Positions 1 to 6,150 of a DNA stretch of 12,508 nt are shown piece by piece (positions within the stretch are counted from its first letter, which is position 1; every line of letters begins with the position of its first letter). The DNA is taken from contig DTZQ01000276.1 in the NCBI GenBank assembly GCA_012961305.1, positions 1-12,508 on the forward strand, given 5' to 3'. Both the position numbers and the translations under genes were made by a program. This stretch comes from Armatimonadota bacterium (GTDB taxonomy: Bacteria; Armatimonadota; UBA10988; DTZQ01). The notes under the pieces were generated by a model. It was not told where the DNA came from. It worked only from the letters and a program-made list of their open reading frames with translations, and searched no databases.

Positions 1-32
1 AAACCTTAAAGGAAGTTGGGAACCCCAAACTA

Positions 33-683
33 CTACGGCAATTCTTTCAGGCGTATGCGGCGGAACTCCACCCGTGCCCCATGATTTTGCAAGCCGAGGT
101 AGCCCTTGCGGGCACGTTGGGACAACTTCGGGTGGCCCCCCGTGTCAATACTATCATCGCTCAGGTCAACCCGCATGATTTCCGCTCCATTCCAGGTGAC
201 AACCAGCCACCTGCCGCTGCAAATAATTTCCACCCGGTTCCACTCCCCGGCCGGCTTGGACATGTTTTTGGCCGGGGCCACAGCCGCATAAATGGCTCCA
301 GAGGAACCCTTATTGGGTTCCCGGCCATGGTCGTCTAAGATTTGGATTTCCATGCCGCTGAAAGCAGGATTCCCACGCTCAGTGGCCCGCAGGAAAATAC
401 CGCTGTTGCCCCGGGGACTGATTTTGTACTCCAGTCGCAGGACAAAGTTCTCGTACTGCTTGTCCGTGCGCAACCAGCCACCACCCTCCCCTGTACAGAC
501 GAGTACGCCGTCCTCTACTTTCCAAGAGGGAGCCCCTATGACCTGCCAGCCGGAGAGGTCACGGCCATTGAAGAGCGGTACAAAACCCTGTTCCCCTTCC
601 TCCGGAGAAAGTTGGGGCGTCTGCGCCACCGCCGCAACCGTTAAACCAGCGAGGATAAACGCCCCAGTCACCCAACGGAGCAT
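33..683 (-). CDS. Secreted DUF1080 protein (3-keto-disaccharide hydrolase-like)
   Basis: This encodes a 216-residue exported protein. Residues 1-20 form a signal peptide with a hydrophobic core and a cleavage site after AVA (20/21). The rest is one DUF1080 concanavalin-like domain: FVPLFNGRDLSGW at 34-46, GNSGIFLR at 94-ish, EIQILDD at 112-118, SSGAIY at 127-132 and GYLGLQNHG at 194-202, ending at the usual VEFRRIRLKEL strand. Some DUF1080 members are known to hydrolyse 3-keto-glycosides outside the cytoplasm; the substrate here is unknown. An in-frame ATG lies at 701, but the start at 683 is preferred because an exact AAAGGAGG ribosome binding site sits 7 nt before it and lies inside the longer reading. 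It diverges from an MFS transporter, which suggests shared use of a sugar. Family call is firm; biochemical role is inferred. Confidence 0.9.
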   Translation of the reverse strand: MLRWVTGAFILAGLTVAAVAQTPQLSPEEGEQGFVPLFNGRDLSGWQVIGAPSWKVEDGVLVCTGEGGGWLRTDKQYENFVLRLEYKISPRGNSGIFLRATERGNPAFSGMEIQILDDHGREPNKGSSGAIYAAVAPAKNMSKPAGEWNRVEIICSGRWLVVTWNGAEIMRVDLSDDSIDTGGHPKLSQRARKGYLGLQNHGARVEFRRIRLKELP

Positions 684-690
684 CAAAATA

Positions 691-698
691 CCTCCTTT
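691..698 (-). promoter_or_regulatory. Ribosome binding site fixing the DUF1080 start
   Basis: On the minus strand the sequence reads AAAGGAGG, then 7 nt, then ATG at 683. This near-perfect Shine-Dalgarno overlaps codons 2-4 of the longer reading that starts at 701, so the longer start is very unlikely. Confidence 0.85.
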
Positions 699-824
699 CA
701 TCCTTAGGGCATAGGTGCCATTTACCGCCGGATAGGATTGTGAACGGACGCAACGGACCCCGCAAACTCAATCACCCTAATGTCCCCATCCCCAAGCCCA
801 TATATGAAACCTTACCAAACTACT

Positions 825-854
825 ATTATAGCACCCATTGATATATCCTGTCAA
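825..854 (-). promoter_or_regulatory. Consensus sigma70 promoter for the DUF1080 gene
   Basis: On the minus strand TTGACA (854-849) is followed by an 18-nt spacer and TATAAT (830-825). Both hexamers match the housekeeping sigma consensus at all six positions. The predicted start of transcription is near 818, giving a leader of roughly 135 nt before the start at 683. Such a strong promoter usually needs a repressor if expression is conditional, and an inverted repeat lies directly upstream at 856-874. Confidence 0.85.
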
Positions 855-855
855 T

Positions 856-874
856 ACTTTCGAGAATTGAAAGT
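856..874. repeat. Inverted repeat, candidate operator
   Basis: ACTTTC (856-861) and GAAAGT (869-874) are exact reverse complements separated by 7 nt. The repeat begins 1 nt upstream of the minus-strand -35 hexamer, a typical place for a dimeric regulator to bind. A 6-bp inverted repeat in AT-rich DNA can arise by chance, so function is inferred only from its position. Confidence 0.35.
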
Positions 875-956
875 TTGCGAACCTATGTAGATTTGTGGGG
901 TCGGTTAATACCTTTTGTCGGAACGAGACCATAACCGGGGTGGCAATAGTGGTCTG

Positions 957-966
957 GGCTTAAGCC
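957..966. repeat. 10-bp perfect palindrome GGCTTAAGCC
   Basis: This self-complementary 10-mer lies between the two divergent promoters, about 44 bp upstream of the transporter -35 box. It could be a regulator site; it is too short to be sure. Confidence 0.2.
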
Positions 967-1009
967 AGCATCTCTACGAGTTGGCAGAAAAGTGCTATTT
1001 GGTTCCAAG

Positions 1010-1038
1010 TTGACGAAAATTTTCAAATGTGGTATACT
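1010..1038 (+). promoter_or_regulatory. Sigma70-type promoter for the transporter gene
   Basis: TTGACG (1010-1015), an optimal 17-nt spacer and TATACT (1033-1038) match the housekeeping consensus at five of six positions in each box. Transcription would begin near 1045, leaving a leader of about 84 nt before the ATG at 1129. The short TTGG-TT-CCAA repeat at 999-1008 ends 1 nt before the -35 box. Confidence 0.8.
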
Positions 1039-1128
1039 TTATGACAGCCCGGGGCAGGGTGGGTGAGGCTGTGGCGGGCGGGGAATTCACACAGCCTCGG
1101 GCGAAAATATGACCTATGGAGGGAATTG

Positions 1129-2517
1129 ATGAACACACCGACCAGTGGAGAGACAGGTGGAGCAGCGGACACCTACAACCGCACGAGGTTATTTGCGGCG
1201 AGTTGTATCGCGCTGGTCACCACGGCCATGGCCTTCTCCATCCGGGCCGACATCCTCAAGGAATTTGGGATGGTGTTCAACATTAGCCATGAGCAACAGG
1301 GTTACATTAATCTCGCTGGCATTTGGGGGTTTCCCATTGCCATCCTGCTTGTGGGGCCTCTATGTGACGTGCTGGGCATGGGACGGCTGCTTCGGTTCGC
1401 GTGCCTTGGCCACATTATTGGGGTTGTGGTGACCATTCTCTCCCCGGCCTTTGGTCTGGCCCTTGGCTATCCGATACTGCTGGCAGCCACCCTCCTCATT
1501 GGCCTTGCTAATGGTACTGTGGAAGCCGTTATTAACCCCCTCTGTGCCACAATGTATCCGACGGAGAAGACCCACAAACTCAACGTTCTGCACGCTTGGT
1601 GGCCCGGCGGTCTAATCATTGGGGGTCTGCTGGCGTACATTCTTACGGCAGCCTTCGGGCTGGGTTGGAAGGTCAAAATGGGAACGATGCTCATTGCGGC
1701 GGTCATCTACGGAGGCATGATTCTGGGACAAAAGTTCCCCCCCACCGAGCGAGCAGCCTCAGGTGTTTCCACAGCAGAGATGTTCCGCGAAGTGCTTCGG
1801 CCGGGCTTTCTGCTGCTGCTTTTCTGCATGTGTTTTACAGCCATCACCGAACTGGGACCAGACCAATGGGTCGGTTCAGTCCTCACAGACACGGTCGGGA
1901 TTCGCGGGATTCTTTTCCTGGTGTACACCGCCGGGTTGATGTTCGTCCTGCGCTTTTTCGCCGGCCCCATCGTCCATGTCATTTCCCCCTTTGGTTTGTT
2001 GACCTGTTGTGCTCTGCTGTCCGCCGTGGGTCTGTTCTGGCTAAGCCATTCCTTCACCCCCGCGCTGGCCTTCGCCGCCGCAACCGTATTTGGCGTTGGT
2101 AAAACTTACTTCTGGCCAACTATGTTGGGCGTGGCTTCCGAACGTTTCCCGCGCAGTGGGGCGCTGGGACTGGCGCTGGTAGGTGCCACAGGGATGATTG
2201 CGGCTGGAATTGCCGGTCCGGTCATGGGCCGAATTTATGACCGTTACACCATCGAAAACCTGCCCCCGCGCCTCGCAGAGGTCGTTGTGGTAGACGGTAG
2301 GTACAGCCCGGAAGCAGCGGCCCGCCTGACAGACCCCTCCGACCAAGCCGCTTTGCAAGGGGCACTCCGACAAGGCGCGGCTATGGCCTTCCGCTATGTC
2401 GCAGTGCTGCCCGTGGTGCTGGTCTTTATCTTCGGCGTGCTGTGGTTCTATTTTGTCAAAATCAAAGGGGGCTATGAAGTCGTGAAGTTGGGAGAGCAGC
2501 AGGAGGAAGGCGGTTAG
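1129..2517 (+). CDS. MFS transporter, probably sugar-related
   Basis: This encodes a 462-residue integral membrane protein of the major facilitator superfamily, with about 12 hydrophobic helices in two halves. The stretch around GPLCDVLGMGRLLR fits the MFS signature loop between helices 2 and 3. The segment INPLCATMYPTEKTHKLN followed by HAWWPGGLIIGG resembles transporters of the fucose/glucose-galactose type, where a similar NP...P..K...LN..HA.WP.G pattern occurs. Between the last two helices there is an enlarged polar loop of about 60 residues, including RYSPEAAARLTDPSDQ. The ATG at 1129 is chosen because GGAGGG precedes it by 5 nt; an in-frame ATG at 1063 lacks such a site. Its divergence from the DUF1080 gene suggests uptake of a sugar or keto-sugar. 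Superfamily is firm; substrate is inferred. Confidence 0.88.
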   Translation: MNTPTSGETGGAADTYNRTRLFAASCIALVTTAMAFSIRADILKEFGMVFNISHEQQGYINLAGIWGFPIAILLVGPLCDVLGMGRLLRFACLGHIIGVVVTILSPAFGLALGYPILLAATLLIGLANGTVEAVINPLCATMYPTEKTHKLNVLHAWWPGGLIIGGLLAYILTAAFGLGWKVKMGTMLIAAVIYGGMILGQKFPPTERAASGVSTAEMFREVLRPGFLLLLFCMCFTAITELGPDQWVGSVLTDTVGIRGILFLVYTAGLMFVLRFFAGPIVHVISPFGLLTCCALLSAVGLFWLSHSFTPALAFAAATVFGVGKTYFWPTMLGVASERFPRSGALGLALVGATGMIAAGIAGPVMGRIYDRYTIENLPPRLAEVVVVDGRYSPEAAARLTDPSDQAALQGALRQGAAMAFRYVAVLPVVLVFIFGVLWFYFVKIKGGYEVVKLGEQQEEGG

Positions 2518-2548
2518 GGCCATTAATCACTTTGCTACACCGCCAAGG

Positions 2549-3343
2549 TTGCCAGTGGCCTCTCCACCAGGTACCGTCCGCGTGGCCCTGGCCCAGATTT
2601 TCTGTCTGGACGGCGACCGGGAGGGCAATTTCGTCCGCCTCGAGAACGCTCTGCAAGTGGCGCAGGGGCGAAAGGCCCAGATTGCTTGCTTCCCGGAAAC
2701 TTGCCTGTTAGGATGGGTCAATCCCGAAGCCCACCAACGGGCGGAGCCCATCCCCGGCCGAGATACGGAACGCCTGGCAGCGTTGGCGAGGAAGTACCAG
2801 ATTGCGCTCTGTGTCGGCTTGGCCGAGAAAGACGGGCCTCGACTTTACGATGCCGCAGTCTTCATAGATAGACACGGCACCTTGCTGCTAAAGCATCGCA
2901 AAATTAACGTCCTGACGCATCTGATGAACCCACCCTACACTCCCGGCCGAGAAGTGCAGGCCGTAGAAACTGAGTTTGGCCGAATAGGATTGCTCATTTG
3001 TGCCGACACCTTTCGCCCCGACCTGTTGGCCCAGATGGCGGCCCTGCAGCCTGATTTGGTGCTCGTGCCCTATGGCTGGGCGGCGGAAAAATCTCATTGG
3101 CCCCAACACGGGGAGAAACTGAAGCAAACCGTGGTTAAGGCCGCCCGCACCATTGGAGCACCCGTAGTGGGAACCGACTTGGTGGGCCTTATTACCCACG
3201 GGCCCTGGACAGGCTACACCTATGGCGGACAGAGCCTCGTCGCCAATGCCCAGGGGAACGTCCTCGCTGTGGCCAAGGACCGCGATGCCGATGTACTCGT
3301 CGTGAAAGTACCCTTGGGCCGAACAGGAGAGGTAACACCATGA
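2549..3343 (+). CDS. Carbon-nitrogen hydrolase (nitrilase superfamily)
   Basis: This encodes a cytoplasmic amidohydrolase of about 264 residues, the usual size of a single nitrilase-superfamily domain. The Glu-Lys-Cys catalytic triad is visible: Glu50 in CFPETCLLGW, Lys118 in LLKHRKIN and Cys151 in GLLICADTFRP. The family cleaves C-N bonds in amides, carbamoyl compounds or, rarely, nitriles; nothing here fixes the substrate. No ATG is available near the N terminus. The start is TTG at 2549 or, better placed, GTG at 2555, which has AAGG 6 nt upstream. It follows the transporter by 31 nt and its stop overlaps the next start (ATGA), so co-transcription and translational coupling are likely. Family call is firm; exact start is uncertain by two codons. 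Confidence 0.88.
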   Translation: MPVASPPGTVRVALAQIFCLDGDREGNFVRLENALQVAQGRKAQIACFPETCLLGWVNPEAHQRAEPIPGRDTERLAALARKYQIALCVGLAEKDGPRLYDAAVFIDRHGTLLLKHRKINVLTHLMNPPYTPGREVQAVETEFGRIGLLICADTFRPDLLAQMAALQPDLVLVPYGWAAEKSHWPQHGEKLKQTVVKAARTIGAPVVGTDLVGLITHGPWTGYTYGGQSLVANAQGNVLAVAKDRDADVLVVKVPLGRTGEVTP

Positions 3344-4704
3344 CTCCAACCGGGTGGTTAGTTTGGCTGGTCATTACATTACCCCAAGCCCCGGCCGAGG
3401 AACCCCTCGTCACGGAAGCGGAAACCTCCGCCGCCCCCGAGGGCTGGAAGGTCACGGATTTCATGCCCCACCAGCCTCCCCCTTTGCCCCGGGGCGAGCC
3501 GATAGGCCAGCCGGAGTGCGTTCGCCAAATTGACCTGGGCGACTTCGGTGCGTGGGTGGCCCGCTACGGAGACCTCGACGGCGACGGAGAGGCCGATGTA
3601 CTGTTCGTGCAGACGAAAGGACAGCAAATTACCTGCCTCACCGCCCTTAACCTGCGCGGCGAGCAGCTTTGGCAGGTGGGCACCCCCCACGCTGAACGGT
3701 TCAAAATATCCTCCGATGCCGCAGTGCAAATCTACGACCAGGACGGCGATGGGCAGAACGAAGTCCTCTACGTGGATGGGCTTACCCTGCGCCTGTTAGA
3801 TGGGCGGACTGGCAGGGTGGAGCGGGAGGGGGAGGTCGCCGCCAACGATTGCCTGCTCATCGCCAACTTCAGTGGCGGAGAGCGGCCCCAGGATTTGGTC
3901 GTCAAAGACCGCTATAAGCACCTCTGGGTTTACGACGCCGATTTCCGCCTGCGCTGGGAAGCCGCTACCAATACCGGTCACTACCCGCTGAACCTCGACT
4001 TTGACGGTGACGGACGAGATGAACTCCTCTGTGGCTACACTCTGTTTGACGACGACGGTACAGTGCTCTGGGAGCACCCCGAACTGCCGGTGCACAACGA
4101 CGCGGTGGACGCAGATGATATGGACGGCGACGGGGTGCCGGAAATTGCCATCGCCTGCAGCCGCGACAGTGTGCTGCTCACCGCTCAGGGCGAAATTCTG
4201 TGGCGGCAGCCCCATCGCCATTCGCAGCACGCGGTCATCGGGGCCTTTGTGCCCGACCGGCCGGGCAAGCAGGTGGTATTCGTGGACCGGGGGCAGGGGG
4301 GCGTAGTTTTCTGTTACACCAAAGAAGGAACCGAACTCTGGCACACCCGCCCCCAGGGTTGGCTGACCATAGTTAGTACCGTGGAGGGATGGACCGGGGA
4401 GGAGTGCAGTTACCTGCTCCTGTTCCGGCGGAGCGTGGGCCCCCCAGTGCTGGTCAATGGCCGAGGGGAGCAAGTGGCAGAGTTCCCCTTCCCTCCGGCC
4501 CAGAAAGAAAACGGCTGGGACCAGCAGTATTATGTGCAGCATTTCGATGCTTTCGGCGACGCCCGAGAGGAGATTTTCGTACACAACGAGCGGGCCCTGT
4601 GGGTGTACACCAACGCCGCGCCAGAGCCCGACCTACCGGTTCCCACCCGCCGGGAACCGGAGGTGCGCCTTTACAACGCGACGTTTTACATCGGTCGCCC
4701 GTAG
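3340..4704 (+). CDS. Exported FG-GAP/VCBS repeat beta-propeller protein
   Basis: This encodes a 454-residue protein with a short hydrophobic N terminus (WLVWLVITL, then APA) that could act as a signal peptide, although it lacks positive charges. At least four calcium-binding-like DxDGDG loops are present: DLDGDGEAD (78-86), DQDGDGQNE (133-141), DFDGDGRDE (220-228) and DMDGDGVPE (261-268 region). They are followed by short beta strands, as in FG-GAP/VCBS beta-propeller blades. No catalytic domain is recognised. A C-terminal RLYNATFY segment faintly recalls family-11 rhamnogalacturonan lyases, which also use a calcium-binding propeller, but this is weak. It overlaps the amidohydrolase gene by 4 bp, indicating translational coupling. 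Likely role: surface or periplasmic binding of a glycan or protein. Repeat assignment is firm; function is unknown. Confidence 0.82.
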   Translation: MTPTGWLVWLVITLPQAPAEEPLVTEAETSAAPEGWKVTDFMPHQPPPLPRGEPIGQPECVRQIDLGDFGAWVARYGDLDGDGEADVLFVQTKGQQITCLTALNLRGEQLWQVGTPHAERFKISSDAAVQIYDQDGDGQNEVLYVDGLTLRLLDGRTGRVEREGEVAANDCLLIANFSGGERPQDLVVKDRYKHLWVYDADFRLRWEAATNTGHYPLNLDFDGDGRDELLCGYTLFDDDGTVLWEHPELPVHNDAVDADDMDGDGVPEIAIACSRDSVLLTAQGEILWRQPHRHSQHAVIGAFVPDRPGKQVVFVDRGQGGVVFCYTKEGTELWHTRPQGWLTIVSTVEGWTGEECSYLLLFRRSVGPPVLVNGRGEQVAEFPFPPAQKENGWDQQYYVQHFDAFGDAREEIFVHNERALWVYTNAAPEPDLPVPTRREPEVRLYNATFYIGRP

Positions 4705-4735
4705 CGGCTTGGGTAGGCCGCCCAACGGAGGAATT

Positions 4736-4760
4736 GGACGGCACCGAAGTGCCGGAGTCC
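4736..4760 (+). other. Stable stem-loop upstream of the LmeA-like gene
   Basis: GGAC-GGCAC (4736-4744), loop CGAA and GTGCC-GGA-GTCC (4749-4760) form a 9-bp stem with one 3-nt bulge. It lies in the 72-nt gap between two genes, 4 nt before the ribosome binding site region of the downstream gene. There is no following T-run, so it is not a standard intrinsic terminator. It may stabilise RNA ends or lower readthrough and translation. A weaker TTGGG/CCCAA stem precedes it at 4709-4725. Confidence 0.4.
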
Positions 4761-4776
4761 ATGTGGAGAGGCAGAA

Positions 4777-5601
4777 ATGAACCGACACCGTTGGCAAAAC
4801 CTGTTCCTTTTAGCCTTCCTGCCCTTGGGCTTTTGCTCCTGCGAAACCTATGACCAACTGCGGGAGTTTGTGCAATCGGACACCCTGCGCAAGTACACGG
4901 AGTCAACCCCTTTAGATGTCACTTACGTGTCGCAGCGGATGGGCCGATGGGCGCAGCGGTCCTGGGAACGGTTCAAAGGCTTTCTGGGGGAACGGCTGGG
5001 ACTGAAACGGCTGCCGGTGACCTACTCTACGGAGACGGAAGTGGAGGCCCAGTTCACTCCCCACATTCGCCTGCGGGCCCGAAACTTCACCCTGGCCGAT
5101 TTGCCGGTGGCGGAACTGTCTTTATCCCTGCCCCGAACCTATTTGAGTTTCACCCGTGTGTTTGCCGAACGGGGCCTGCGGGTCGCCTCCGGAGCGGCGA
5201 TTCCGCTGACCGTGCGGCTGAACGAAGAGGGACTGAGCACTTACCTTCGCCAGCGACGGCCCGAACTGAAAGAGACCGAGGTGACCTTGGGCGAGGGAAC
5301 GGTGGAACTGAGGCTGGTCTATCAACTGTTCGGCATTCCCCTGCCCATCAAAGTAAAAGGCAAATTGGCTGTGCAGGACGGGCAGCGGTTGGATTTAGTG
5401 GAGCCGGAAGTGTGGGTAAACGAGCAGCGGCTGGTGGATAAGTACGCCCAACCCGTGGTGGAGCAGTTTAACCCGGTATTCGCGGTGGGGCGGGATTTGA
5501 AATTGCCCTTCCGCACTCAGTTGGACCGGGTCGAAGTGCGGCCGGGAGAGGTGCTCCTGCACGGCCAGTTGGTCTTCGGGCAAGGCGTGCCCCAGGAGTA
5601 G
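4777..5601 (+). CDS. LmeA-like (DUF2993) exported protein, possible lipoprotein
   Basis: This encodes a 274-residue protein. Residues 1-22 are a short positively charged then hydrophobic leader ending in two cysteines (C20, C22); C22 could be lipidated, but the lipobox (FCS-C) is not canonical. From about residue 88 to the end the pattern matches the DUF2993/LmeA family: a beta-rich tubular lipid-binding fold, with LTVRLNEEGLSTYL, then GEGTVELRL, LPIKVKGKL, and the C-terminal LDRVEVRPGEVLLHGQL. In actinobacteria LmeA is a cell-envelope phospholipid-binding protein; related proteins occur in cyanobacteria and Armatimonadota. The ATG at 4777 follows a GGAG site by 8 nt. A role in envelope lipid handling is inferred from the family; residues 23-87 match nothing I know. 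Confidence 0.78.
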   Translation: MNRHRWQNLFLLAFLPLGFCSCETYDQLREFVQSDTLRKYTESTPLDVTYVSQRMGRWAQRSWERFKGFLGERLGLKRLPVTYSTETEVEAQFTPHIRLRARNFTLADLPVAELSLSLPRTYLSFTRVFAERGLRVASGAAIPLTVRLNEEGLSTYLRQRRPELKETEVTLGEGTVELRLVYQLFGIPLPIKVKGKLAVQDGQRLDLVEPEVWVNEQRLVDKYAQPVVEQFNPVFAVGRDLKLPFRTQLDRVEVRPGEVLLHGQLVFGQGVPQE

Positions 5602-5615
5602 TTACAACCTCACCC

Positions 5616-5644
5616 TTGCGGAAGAGGGAAAGTTGTGTTATCAT
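5616..5644 (+). promoter_or_regulatory. Possible sigma70 promoter ahead of the riboflavin cluster
   Basis: TTGCGG (5616-5621), a 17-nt spacer and TATCAT (5639-5644) form a promoter with a weak -35 but a good -10 box. It lies in the 67-nt gap after the LmeA-like gene and would start transcription near 5651, only about 18 nt from the next ATG, leaving no room for a riboswitch before that gene. The same stretch can fold into an imperfect hairpin (ACAAC 5604-5608 with GTTGT 5632-5636) followed by T-rich DNA, so a weak terminator is the rival reading. Confidence 0.45.
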
Positions 5645-5668
5645 TTATCTGGGGGCGGAGGCGAAAGC

Positions 5669-6085
5669 ATGAGCCCAAGTGGCAAGTACATTTTTGGCGT
5701 GGTGTTGGCGGTAGTGGCCATAGCCACAATCGTGGGGCTGGTGCTAGAGGTGGTCCAGTGGCGAGCGGGGCGGTTGCTCATTGAACGGCGGCAACTGCTG
5801 CTGCGGGTGTTGGGCGGACTGCTACTCCTGGTGACCCTGGCCATGCTGTTTGTAGGGGTGCTGCTGGTGGAGTTCCGCAACCCGCTGCAGTTCGCCGCCT
5901 ACTGGGGAATGTGTGGACTGTTAGCGGTAGTTCTCATGGGATTGGCGCTGTACGACTGGCGCGAGTTGGCCAAGCAGCAGTTGGAACAGGAGCGGAAGTT
6001 GGCCAAGGAGTTGGGCCGTCTGCTTCGAGCCCAACAGGAACCCCGTCCTCCCTCGCCAAAACCACCCTCGGAAGAGGCCAATTAG
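5669..6085 (+). CDS. Small membrane protein with three TM helices
   Basis: This encodes a 138-residue protein that I do not recognise. Three hydrophobic helices are predicted at about residues 7-29, 44-68 and 74-95. They are followed by a charged, Gln/Glu/Lys/Leu-rich segment (about 96-123) that could form a short coiled coil, and a Pro-rich tail (125-134). The helix 1-2 connector is rich in arginine (WRAGRLLIERRQ), which by the positive-inside rule places it in the cytoplasm. The ATG at 5669 is chosen because GGAGG precedes it by 7 nt; a TTG 12 codons upstream lacks support. It is the first gene after a likely promoter and lies 65 nt before ribD, so it is probably the first cistron of the riboflavin transcript. 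A flavin-related transport role is possible but not shown; it does not resemble RibU, RibM or RibN. Confidence 0.75.
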   Translation: MSPSGKYIFGVVLAVVAIATIVGLVLEVVQWRAGRLLIERRQLLLRVLGGLLLLVTLAMLFVGVLLVEFRNPLQFAAYWGMCGLLAVVLMGLALYDWRELAKQQLEQERKLAKELGRLLRAQQEPRPPSPKPPSEEAN

Positions 6086-6150
6086 AGAACGGGACAGCCA
6101 GGACTGGCGAGGGCGCAGAGGAGGGGATTCCTCATTCGGACGGGTGAAGT

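Larger units (their letters stand above)
684..1128. other. Divergent intergenic region with two promoters
   Basis: This 445-bp gap separates the minus-strand DUF1080 gene from the plus-strand transporter. No coding sequence with a ribosome binding site was found in it. It is clearly richer in A and T than the flanking genes, especially from about 800 to 1040. It holds a minus-strand promoter at 825-854, a plus-strand promoter at 1010-1038, and between them the inverted repeat at 856-874 and palindromes at 957-966 (GGCTTAAGCC) and 999-1008 (TTGG-TT-CCAA). The predicted 5' leaders are about 135 nt (minus) and 84 nt (plus), long enough to carry regulatory RNA structure, although no known riboswitch is recognisable. 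Confidence 0.8.

Noticed and set aside
16..28. Small hairpin TTGGG-AAC-CCCAA downstream of the DUF1080 gene as a terminator
   Set aside because: The stem is 5 bp and lacks a proper T-run on the minus strand; too weak to call a terminator.
1063..1128. N-terminal extension of the MFS transporter from an ATG at 1063
   Set aside because: No ribosome binding site precedes it, whereas ATG 1129 has GGAGGG at the right distance; the extra 22 residues are not membrane-like or family-like.
5602..6150. FMN riboswitch upstream of ribD
   Set aside because: Neither the 67-nt gap at 5602-5668 nor the 65-nt gap at 6086-6150 is long enough for the roughly 140-nt element, and its conserved core is not seen; GGGTGAAG near 6142 is only a short partial match.
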